A DNA stretch of 64,000 nucleotides from Astropecten irregularis (Eukaryota; Echinodermata; Asteroidea; Paxillosida; Astropectinidae). The DNA lies in contig OZ020254.1 in assembly GCA_963971285.1 (NCBI GenBank), positions 18,010,932 through 18,074,931 of the forward strand, given 5' to 3'. A program made the position numbers and the translations under genes. The notes beneath the pieces were generated by a model that saw only the letters and a list, made by a program, of their open reading frames with translations, was not told where the DNA came from and searched no databases. Below, one piece after another: positions 11,871 through 20,583 of this stretch (positions within the stretch are counted from its first letter, which is position 1; every line of letters starts with the position of its first letter).

Positions 11871-11992
11871 AAAGAAAAATTGACTGGAGCGGGATTTGAA
11901 CCAGCGACCTCTGGAACACTGAGTTGGTAAGTGTGTCATTACAGTGTTTTGGAGGTCACTGGTTTGAATCCCGCTCCAGTCAATTTTTCTTT
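11871..11992. repeat. Inverted pair of SINE heads (50-bp arms)
   Basis: Two tRNA-like SINE heads lie back to back. The left arm (11871-11920) contains TTGACTGGAGCGGGATT and the right arm (11943-11992) contains AATCCCGCTCCAGTCAA. Only about 22 bases separate them. The arms match with a few mismatches and weaker pairing continues outward. They begin about 180 bases past the lectin stop codon. Confidence 0.85.
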
Positions 11993-12168
11993 CTTCACTT
12001 TTTAATAACTTCAATTTAATCCAGTCAGTTTCCCTTGTGGTTATTTGATGAACTTAATGCCAAATTAAATTTGCCATTTATGAGGTCAAACACCATCACC
12101 AAAGATAATTTCCATTCAAAGTTTTATGAAATGTAGCCCTAATAAATCCAGTACCATATTCAGTATCT

Positions 12169-15100
12169 TTAGTAAAATCTCTTCCGGTTGTACTCCTGGC
12201 GTTTCTGGAAAATTACAACTCCAACCATGATACACACAAGAACACCAAGCACACAGCAGAAGACAAGTAGGAACATATTCTTTAGACTCATAGTCCAGCC
12301 CCCTCGGAAGGCACCACCAGGATCATCCACATGATCTAACAATACAACCATCAAAGATTTCCATAATGAGCGACTGGTTTCAAGACTGCAACATATGAAG
12401 AACTTCATTTCTACTTATAAATAGGAGCACAAATTCAAAGTTTCTCGGTTGAATGAAGTATAGGAAATGGAATGGAAAGGGCAGGTGTCAGTTTCACAGT
12501 AGAGAACACATGGTTTTGCCCTGAAAATTCACTTGTTGACCCCTTTATGAGTTGTTACATCTATATTCCAATTTTAGAACGGAAAAACTCCTATTAAAGA
12601 CAATATGGAATTATGGATTTGAATTAGGAGGATCTCTCCCAAAGGTCTTTGAGAAAGATCCTGCTAGGATTGATACATCAGGGTCCGATTTCATAGCTAA
12701 AGCCCAAATCCATCGCTAAACGGAAAATTGATCGCTACTTTGCATAGCAACTTTCCGTGTAGCAATGATCGCAAAGCGTTAGTGAAATCGGCCCCTGGCC
12801 CTCCTGTTATATATTTCAGGTCATCATTTTGGTTGATGAGCAGTTTGCAGCAGTTTATTACTTGTAAAGACAATATGGCCTAGACATTGAACACAAAACA
12901 CCAGGTCAGAAATAGACCACATTATATAATGCCCCACATATTTCTATCTACTTATGAATGTTACTAATAACAGCTGTTATAAGACTTGGGCTATAGAGTT
13001 GTAGAAAGTAATTCAAGGAGCTGTTAGACTCACCTCTTGGTGGAGAAAAGAAATCAGCTGATGGGTTGAGGCTTGAATAATCTAATGATTCATCTGCTCC
13101 TTCTAATTCATACGTCTTAACTGATATGATATCATGATTATCTGCAAAGAAAAAAATGACAACAATCGTCAAATGTTAAACTGATAAAAGAGTCTGCATT
13201 TTGCTTCTACCTAATTGGAGACATCTGACAGGAGTATTTTCGTTTTATATTCAAATAGTTTGACAAAATTGTGAAAAGAAAATGTAGCTACCGGTAATGG
13301 CCACAAACTAAAGACACAGATTATACACATTCTACGGGAAGTCTGCAAAATACATGGGACAAATTTCAATTGAATCATGAATCAGTATTGATGATATCAC
13401 ACGTTATTTATAGTACCGGACTACCGGTAATAATGGAAGGAAAACACACAGTGTGACGTCATTAGTGCAGAGGAACAGTACGATTGCTTCATTTTTTGTA
13501 GATGATCTAATCCGACAACATGTAATTGCATTTTGATCAAACTGAAGTATGGACAAGTTGGATTTACGGCTATGCATGGCAGAAGTACATAAGACTTTTG
13601 ATTTTTCGGTAACACCAAGAGACATAAATGATACTCGTTTAGAGTTGTATGGCTCTGAAAAGAGCTGGTTAACTAAACATTCCGACCAGTATATTCTGGC
13701 TGTTTTCAAGAGAAGTGTATATACAGACAGGATCTGTATTTTGTCATATTTTATGCCTTTGTAACCAACCTGCTAATTGACCTGTCGTTGCTGACAGGCC
13801 AAAGTAATATCCTGTAGGAAGTTTGATACCATCAACATCTATACAGGTCTTCCATTCTGACTTGCCCTCAATATCTGTCATAATCTATGAAAGACAACAC
13901 ACTGGATTATTTACACAGACAATGTGTTTTTAATCAGCAAATTGTAGAAGTATTATTTCCATCCTGGTAGAAATGATAAATTAATATTGCTGACTTCACT
14001 ATGGGAATAGGGACAACTACCCCAGGGATCGATTTCATGAAGCCCTACAATCATGACAATCGATCATAACTTGAGATATACAAAGGATATATAAATCCAT
14101 CGTATTCTATGTAGGACTGCTATGCATCATAAGTCCTACGATTGATAGTACGTTACGATGAGTTTGGTGAAATCGACCCCTGATAGTTTAACTGTTTTTT
14201 TCACCAATAAATAAACAAAATAGTTGCTGAAAATCTTGCAAGTGACACCTGTTTGTAATATACTTACAGCTAATCGTCCACCGAGATATCTGATAGCAAC
14301 ATGTGTTTCATGATCTCTATTCCTGAACGGTGAATGACAACCAGCTATCTCTGTGTGTGTACCATCTCTGTCATGATCATAATGCAATGTACCATTGTTG
14401 ATCTGAGCCGATATGTATGGATGGGGATGCTGTGGAGAAAACGTCATAAATTCACACATTAACTACATGCAATATGTACACATCTAGCACGTTCAATGCA
14501 TTAACGATGCTGTTATTATTAAAGTTTGGCCATTTGAGACAGATTCTGACCGCGTGAAAAGGATGTAGAATTGTTCTGTGTATGGGATTCCCCAATTTAT
14601 TGAACGAGATACCACCCCCCAAATGAATTAATAGTTACAATAGCAAATAGTTTTTGAGCAAATAAATGTTCAAACAAACAAAGATAATTGACTATAAGGG
14701 ACACCACCAACATAGGGCTGGGTAGCTCAGTTAATAAGAAAGCAGGAATAGTATTCTGGAGGTCGCTGGTTCGAATCTTGCCCCAGTAAATTTTTCTTTG
14801 TTCAATTTGTAAGTTTCTCTTGTGGTTTTTGACAAATAAACATGCAATAAATAGAATTTTCATTGGGAAGTATCAAACTATAAATTATACAAGGTGCGGT
14901 TGTCTGGAATGGAAATAAATTCATTCCTGTCTTGAAACAAGTTGGTTAATCAGAGTTTTCATACATTTTGGTTACAAACAATGAAAATAACATGTGGTAA
15001 ATCAGGATACCATTAATTAAAAAGTGGCAATTGGTGAATTTGAGTTTAACTTACATTATGTGGACCGTTGTGGTTACTGTACGTATCAAAGTATACTCCG

Positions 15101-18100
15101 AGACCCATATGGTAGTCCTTGCTGCCAAATACTTGTCCTTTATAAATAAAAAAAATAAATAAATAAATAACCTGACAAACCTTTTTTTTTTCAGGGAATG
15201 AAAATATCTTATCTCTTGGCTATCATAACAAAATGCAAAATGAAAATAGATAAAATAAAGTAAACATTATCTATCAAAAGAAATAAAATCACAATCTAAA
15301 AAAAAAAATGAAGACATGAATTATGAAATGTAAAGGAGAAAAGCTTGAGAGAAGTCCTGTTTAGGATCTGAGCTACATGTAAGTAGCTATCTGGCCGTTC
15401 ATTGGCAATACCCTGTATGGTTTTTGACTGTATAAAATCCCAAACATGATCTATTTGACATTAAAGAGCCTCATGACAGACCAAGGGTCGATGTCATGAA
15501 GCCCTACGATAAATTGTAACTCAAGTTACGAAGGATAACCCATCATAGGGGGCGGCCGGGCCTATCCCACGTAGGGCTCCAATGTATCAAAAGTTCTACG
15601 ATTGATGAGTTGGGTGAAATTGACCCTGGACAGCTTTATGTGGTATTGTGCTGCAATTTCATAGATTCCACATCCGATTCTTAGTTCAGTCAAACTAATT
15701 GAATTCATCCAAAATAAAACATAAAATCATATACACTATGTGATTTGCAATGCTGGATTTTGGACTTTGCCTAAGTTACACATACATGTACATGTAGTAG
15801 ATACATACCAGTCTTCATTCTTTCCTTGGTGTACCAGACTGCAAAACCGTCTCCAAAAAGTGTCTTTCCCTGACCATGCACATGGAATTCAATGTGCAAT
15901 TCCCAGTTGGGGCTCCTGTTTGGCTATAAAACATATCATATTATGCATTAAAATAGTCATATAGTCGTTAATTTTGAAATGAAAATAAAAATATAACTGA
16001 TAACAATTTTTATTGCTACCAACAAAGGGTAACTAAGTTGGTAAGAGCGCCAGTACGGTATTCCTGAGGTTGCTGGTTCGAATCCTGCTCCAGTAAAATT
16101 TTCTTTGTTCACTTTTCAATATGGAAAACAATTAATGAAATACAACATCATCCCCCAAATCCAAAATAGCATTTTGTGTTGACCCATATTACTTCAATCT
16201 GTTTGCCCTAATCATCACGCAATAATTCAGGAGTTAGTTGCTTACCAGTTTGTTCCAGATAGCTCCCTGACGACTCTGTTTATCAGGGGTCAGTCGGATG
16301 TAATTATTGGTGATCATTGTGTGACCTTGCATATCCCACATCGGTAGACTTGCACCAGATCCTTCCAAGTAAATCAAAATATTTATCAAAACAAATTAAA
16401 ATAACAGACTCAAACAATTCCATGTCTGGCATATTATCCAAATCTGAACTTCCAAAGTTCCCATAGGTAAAGTTGAACTAAAACCATCTAAGCTAGGCAT
16501 GTTGGTTAGTGGTTAATGCTTTGCATACTGGTCCCAGTGACAATGTTTGATATTGTTACACTGTAGTAATCGACTTTATAGTAGTCCCAATAAATGACTT
16601 GCCCTTGTACTCACGATCATTCTGTTTGATGAAAACAATTTTTTTCCGATGGAAATCCAGATCGTTTCAGACATTTTGGATTGTCCGTCATCTTGTGTGG
16701 TTCTCTGCCACACACGTGACTTCATGCTTGTTTCTAATTGGCGGAGAGTCAATCCAATTTAAACTATGTCAAAATTGGTCAAAATTTCCATCGGAAAACA
16801 TCCGCCTGAAATGGTGTATTTATCCAGAAATGAGTGAAACAACGACCGAAAATCTTTTTGATCTTTTAAAAGATCAAAATAAAAGAGAAAAGACTTAAGA
16901 AATACTGTGGCCGTTTTTCACGATTTTCTCAAAAAGTGGGCACCGTGTGGAATTGAAATTTTCACAGATGACTGTGACTGTATGTATCTTCCTTGATATT
17001 TTTTTCCCATAAATCTGTACTTCTTTGACAAAAACCAAAGTATGATACTTAATCAGAAAAGAGTAAAAAACTTACTTTTCCTAGGCCTACTAAAACAGTA
17101 AAAAGCAGTGATCAAAATTATTTTTGATCTTTTATTTTTTTTAAAGATCTTTTTTACAACGCAGTGGCTATCGTTACGGCTGCCGTAACGATAGCCACTG
17201 CGTTTTTACAAAAACTTGCTTTCCTTTCCAAATTTATAGTTTTAGTCCCCACTAGTCACTACTTTAGGGGGTTAGTGTAGTTTACACCACTCGTATTATT
17301 TTCAGTATTTATTTAGCTTCTACAGTTCCAAAATGAGATTTGTTACTTAAAGCAAATATTCATGGGTCCTGTAAACCCTAAAATGAACATATTTCGGCAA
17401 TATTCCAGTGAAAAAAGAAGGTTTCCTTACCCACTTATTGCGAAGTTGAACACAGCTTTTCAGTCGCGTTTACGCCATTTTGACACGAACTACCTGTGCA
17501 AAATAATAATCTTACTCCCTCTGGTAAAGTCTATGACACTCTCGACCAATCACAAAGCGGGATTTACCAGGCAACTTTTTCAGCAGCCAATCACCGATGA
17601 TCTGGTCCAGTTAGTCTGGTACCAGACCCAACACATCAAGGCTCATCGAAATAAGGGCGGAAACCAGACTCTCTACAGCTAAGCTAAGCATTTCGTCTGC
17701 AAAATATGTCGCATCGCCTTTATACCGTTTTACCCCATAATTTCCCTCAAAAATCAAAGCCCTGCCCTCTTTCCACAAATTTAAGCTTGCAGACATTGAA
17801 GAGGACACCACAAGTAACGTATTCAGGTGAGTTAGTTTATGGTAGAAGCTAAATAAATACTGAAAATAATACGAGTGGTGTAAACTACACTAACCCCTAC
17901 TTTAGTACTTGTCCACAATCACCGAAGTGATCAGTATTCAGTGTCGGTCAGTGCTGTACATGTTTTTTTTTGTATGTCACTACATAATTATGTGCTAGGC
18001 TAAGTCAGTGAGTGACTGAGTGAGCATGGTGAGTGAGTCGAGTCGCGATCGCACATTGAAAATGACGTGGCAAACACAACTTGTACAACATTCTTTAAAA

Positions 18101-18261
18101 AAATCGTCCATATCCAATCATTTACCTGTGTATGGTCGCATTAATGAATGCTCTCGTTTGAAGTAATCAGCTGGATTCTTATCACTTGCAACGTAAATGT
18201 CTAAATAGACAAAAACGATGTGAAATGTTGCAAGGAGAAGGACAAGCCTGGGGGCCGCCAT
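12169..18261 (-). CDS. LMAN2: VIP36/VIPL-type L-type lectin cargo receptor, 8 exons
   Basis: Type I membrane lectin of the early secretory pathway that binds high-mannose glycans on cargo. Exons: 18261-18126, 16361-16246, 15923-15809, 15137-15055, 14429-14268, 13884-13770, 13141-13034 and 12335-12169. They join in frame to 333 residues; human VIP36 is 356 and VIPL 348. Landmarks in order: a hydrophobic signal segment, YFKREHSLMRPYTG, RLTPDKQSRQGAIWN, HVHGQGKTLFGDGFAVWYT, VFGSKDYHMGLGVYFDTYSN, INNGTLHYDHDRDGTHTEIAG, FRNRDHETHVAIRY, LPTGYYFGLSATTG and DNHDIISVK. Then come a transmembrane segment (FLLVFCCVLGVLVCIMVGVVIF) and a tail ending RKRFY. The Asp, Asn and His/Asp positions that bind Ca2+ and mannose are kept (DTYSN, NRDH), as are the two Cys of the loop. 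The start at 18261 has a strong AAGATGG context. It resembles both LMAN2 and LMAN2L, so it may predate their split; the symbol is approximate. Confidence 0.95.
12679..12797. mobile_element. Palindromic MITE, lectin intron 7
   Basis: The ends are inverted (CAGGGTCCGATTTCATAGC on the left, GTGAAATCGGCCCCTG on the right), with a second inner pair (CGGAAAATTGATCGCTA against TAGCAACTTTCCG and nearby). Related in its ends to 14033-14182 and 15483-15628. Confidence 0.6.
14033..14182. mobile_element. Palindromic MITE, lectin intron 5
   Basis: Left end CAGGGATCGATTTCATGAAG, right end GGTGAAATCGACCCCTG. The inner arms include CCCTACAATC/ATCGATCATAAC on the left and TCCTACGATTGATAG on the right. It overlaps the exon 5 side only by proximity; its right end is 86 bases from exon 5 (14268). 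Confidence 0.6.
14670..14860 (+). repeat. tRNA-derived SINE, plus strand (lectin intron 4)
   Basis: Sense copy: a 5' block with AAAGATAATTGACTATAAGG, an A-box (TAGCTCAGTTAATAAGA), a B-box (GGTTCGAATCTTGCCCCAG), then a tail TTTTTCTTTGTTCAATTTG. It shows the family order most directly. Confidence 0.8.
15483..15628. mobile_element. Palindromic MITE, lectin intron 3
   Basis: Left part GGGTCGATGTCATGAAGCCC, right part GGGTGAAATTGACCCTG. The inner arms carry CCCTACGATAAATTG and TTCTACGATTGATGAG. A GC-rich patch (GGGGGCGGCCGGGCC) sits in the middle. Same family as 14033-14182. Confidence 0.55.
16025..16115 (+). repeat. tRNA-derived SINE fragment (lectin intron 2)
   Basis: tRNA-like head: AACTAAGTTGGTAAGAGCGC resembles an A-box region and GGTTCGAATCCTGCTCCAG is a B-box. 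It is followed by TTTTCTTTGTTCACTTTTCA. The 5' block is missing. Confidence 0.75.
16790..17065 (+). repeat. Dispersed ~400-bp repeat copy (lectin intron 1)
   Basis: Shares the ordered modules CCTGAAATGGTGTATTTATCC, CGTTTTTCACGATTTTCTCA, AAAGTGGGCACCGTGTGG, TTTTCACAGATGACTGTGAC and TGACAAAAACCAAAGTATGAT with the copies at 35-38 kb. Confidence 0.7.
17158..17204. other. Near-perfect 47-base palindrome
   Basis: Two 23-base arms are exact reverse complements around a single central T (17181). The left arm begins AACGCAGTGGCTATCG and the right arm ends CGATAGCCACTGCGTT. Flanks on both sides are T/A-rich (TTTTTAC before, TTTACAAAAA after). It lies between the dispersed repeat and the 640-bp TIR element in lectin intron 1. 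Confidence 0.95.
17258..17897. mobile_element. 640-bp TIR DNA transposon remnant with 8-bp TSD
   Basis: The element starts GGGGTTAGTGTAGTTTACAC and ends with the reverse complement. The terminal inverted repeats run about 56 bases with no mismatch I could see. It is flanked on both sides by TACTTTAG (17250-17257 and 17898-17905), a perfect 8-bp target duplication. No transposase frame remains. An 8-bp duplication points to hAT, P or Merlin; GG-type ends are compatible with Merlin, but this is not settled. It lies in lectin intron 1. Confidence 0.85.
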
Positions 18262-19512
18262 CTTGAACTGAACGAAAGACCATTCACGCGTCACGCGAAC
18301 ACCACGCGCATGCTGTGTACGCATGTCGTCACGGGTGGGGGCGTGGCAGGTACCGTGTGGAAGTTGTAATGTGATGGTGTGACAGGTGCATTGCAGGTGG
18401 GGTGTGTGGAAACTGAAACGCGAGCGCCATCACCGTATCGTACGTCGGACCCTGGGGGTCAAAAAGGGCGATTCTAATTCTGTCAGCGAGAGGTTGTCAT
18501 GACGCTGAGGTTTGTGGCCAACTGAACGATCCTGTTTGCGTTTTTGCAAAAACCTCATTTTGGGAAAGAAGTCGGCATAATTCTGCGCACAAATCATTCC
18601 ACCCTGATGCTTGATGGTGAGTACAGAGACGGGATGTTTTGGAGTTGCACCATATCTGACCATGGAGGCTTCGATCCTTCCTCCATGATCTGACCATGGT
18701 CGCATGCTTCATAAATTCAACTTGTGACTAACTTAAGTACCGGGAAGAGCTTTTATTACTATAAAATATTACTATATAAAAATAGTACTACTCTACAACT
18801 ACTCTAGTGCATGTACATGTACTAGGAGTAAGGTGCCGACTAGTGCAAGGTGATTTATTCTAAATTTAGCCTATACAATGTTCTAATCTTACGTTATTCA
18901 ACCATTAATCATGTGGTATTGATAAAAAGGCATTACCAAAGATTAGTACACTCACACAGGTTAGCTGGTACCAGATTCTACAGTAAACTAACTCACCTAA
19001 ATACGACTCTTCATCAATTGGGTCTGTGGGTACCAGCTGTACTCATCTCCGGTAACGCCGATAAAAATGTAGTTGCGATAATGGCAACCCTTGGTCTGAC
19101 ATGGGAACTTGGACCTATAAATGAAAGGTCTAAGTCAGACCAAGGGTACGACAGGGATGAGCCTTCAGATATTATCCTGATTTAAGAATTTTTTGACACA
19201 GAATTTCACTGAGCTTTTTTGCATACTTGCTCTGTACAAAAGTACATTGGAACTTCACTACTGAACATCATCCTTGGCTTCCAATATTTCTGTGTGTACA
19301 TACCCAATATGGTTCTTTAAATCACTATAATGAACGACCAGTATAACCATGGTCTGACAGGCCAAATGTTACAGTCATTGCAAACTTCAGTTTATTCATC
19401 ATGTGAAACTAGAGTCTCTTAAGTTTGTCTGCAGTTTCAGATCACTGGCATAAATTTCACCCTTTTTTCTATTGTACTTAGATCTAAACTGAAGATCAAA
19501 CATACTGGCACT
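18262..19512. promoter_or_regulatory. Lectin/FADS6 divergent intergenic region
   Basis: The 1.25-kb gap between the start codons of the minus-strand lectin gene and plus-strand FADS6. It holds a 58-bp palindromic element (19086-19145; CTTGGTCTGAC against GTCAGACCAAG), a fragment of the GGACGCC-type element near 19255-19350, and another small inverted repeat around 18655-18705 (CTGACCATGGAGG, CCTCCATGATCTGACC). The sequence just upstream of 18261 is GC-rich and presumably the lectin promoter. Open frames here are not recognised as genes. Confidence 0.45.
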
Positions 19513-20583
19513 ATGATAGAGAGCAAGCCCACAAGTGCAAGGCATCTAGGAAATGGAGACGTGACATCTGGAAAGTTCAACTCCACAAGTTTAAACGGAG
19601 CAAGATTGAGCGAGTTGACCAGTGCTGTAAATGCTGTCACAAGCAATGCATCGTGGTGGGAGCTGTATGGGAAAGACTGGTGTATCATAGCGTCAGGATT
19701 TGCCCTGGTGCCCCCCGGTCTACTTCTTATGAGGAATCTGAACTGGTTCCCATTCCTAACCGGTGTCCTGTTCCTTGGGCTTTTTTATGGTATGCTGAAG
19801 ACAAAGATGTCTCATCTTGCTGCCCACTCAGCTCTGTGCCATTCCAAGATGGCGAATACATTCTGGCAGATTTTCTTCATTGAGTTCTGTGGTTCATTCT
19901 CCAGAGAGTTTTCAATTGATACTCACGTCAAGGTTCATCATCCACATACCAATATCATAGGTCTGGGTGACTCCAGTACCTGGAAGGTCCCATTTCTACC
20001 TTGCTTGGTATACATGTTTTTGGCTCCTCTTTCCCTGCCTATCGTGACTCCAATAATGGCTGTTGTTTTTCTCCTCCAAGATAGAAAGTTTAAGAAGGCT
20101 GTATACTGTGCCATCGTTGTATATCTTGGTTTGATTGCAAACATATATGTCGTGATGTATGTATCAGGACTGTCCCTGGCGACTGCCACTGTGAGCCTAC
20201 TGGCATCCCGTGCAGTCATGGAGATTCCTTACATCCATGTCAATATCTTTCAACACATTGGTCTGCCGATGTATTCCCGTGATAATCGTCCACCCCGTCT
20301 CTACATGATGTGCACTGGTGTCCTCAATCTCTTCCACAATCCCTTGCTGGACTGGAATTTTGGGCACTCTCTTATCGGTTGTCACGTTGAGCATCATTTA
20401 TTCCCAAAGCTCTCTGACAACATGTGTCTCAAGATCCGTCCAGTTGTGAGAAAGTATTTGCAGGAACATGACCTGCCATATCAGGAGAGTGGATACCTTA
20501 ATCGTCTCAAGATCTTCATCAAAGAATATGAAGATTTAATGGTGAATGCCCCTCCCATCACTGAGTTTATTGGAATACAATAA
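19513..20583 (+). CDS. FADS6: Fatty acid desaturase 6, single-exon coding region
   Basis: Membrane fatty-acid desaturase family protein of 356 residues; the substrate of FADS6 is not well defined. Histidine clusters expected for the di-iron centre are present: HLAAH (residues 101-105), HVKVHHPH (138-145) and HVEHH (291-295), plus His242 and His249 in YIHVNIFQHIG. Hydrophobic segments fall near residues 57-75, 80-95, 163-188 and 198-220. FADS6-specific stretches are LGDSSTW, VYMFLAP, NIFQHIGLPM, FGHSLIGCHVEHHLFP, LSDNMCLK and a C-terminal NAPPITE. The length is close to human FADS6 (about 370). The first ATG of the frame fits the family N-terminus. Vertebrate FADS6 genes are split by introns, whereas this frame is continuous. 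A 5' untranslated exon joined just upstream (acceptor-like TGCAGTTTCAG near 19440) is possible. Confidence 0.95.
   Translation: MIESKPTSARHLGNGDVTSGKFNSTSLNGARLSELTSAVNAVTSNASWWELYGKDWCIIASGFALVPPGLLLMRNLNWFPFLTGVLFLGLFYGMLKTKMSHLAAHSALCHSKMANTFWQIFFIEFCGSFSREFSIDTHVKVHHPHTNIIGLGDSSTWKVPFLPCLVYMFLAPLSLPIVTPIMAVVFLLQDRKFKKAVYCAIVVYLGLIANIYVVMYVSGLSLATATVSLLASRAVMEIPYIHVNIFQHIGLPMYSRDNRPPRLYMMCTGVLNLFHNPLLDWNFGHSLIGCHVEHHLFPKLSDNMCLKIRPVVRKYLQEHDLPYQESGYLNRLKIFIKEYEDLMVNAPPITEFIGIQ

Larger units (their letters stand above)
9439..12168. other. Convergent 3' region between BORCS7 and the lectin gene
   Basis: No coding sequence recognised. It should contain both 3' untranslated regions. A plus-strand AATAAA at 10306 fits BORCS7. 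Minus-strand AATAAA sites (TTTATT on the plus strand) at about 10362 and 11388 could end the lectin transcript. A MITE (9752-9920) and an inverted SINE pair (11871-11992) lie inside. Short open frames here show no family resemblance. Confidence 0.5.

Noticed and set aside
14136-14459. A 107-codon minus-strand frame as a gene of its own
   Set aside because: Its middle is exon 5 of the lectin gene; the rest reads into introns on both sides.
285-16115. tRNA genes (several A-box/B-box matches)
   Set aside because: Heads are degenerate, lack paired acceptor and anticodon arms, and share a non-tRNA 5' block and tail; they are SINE copies.
18430-18712. Two overlapping minus-strand frames of 71 and 91 codons upstream of the lectin gene
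   Set aside because: Mutually overlapping in different frames, no recognised domain, partly over a small inverted repeat.
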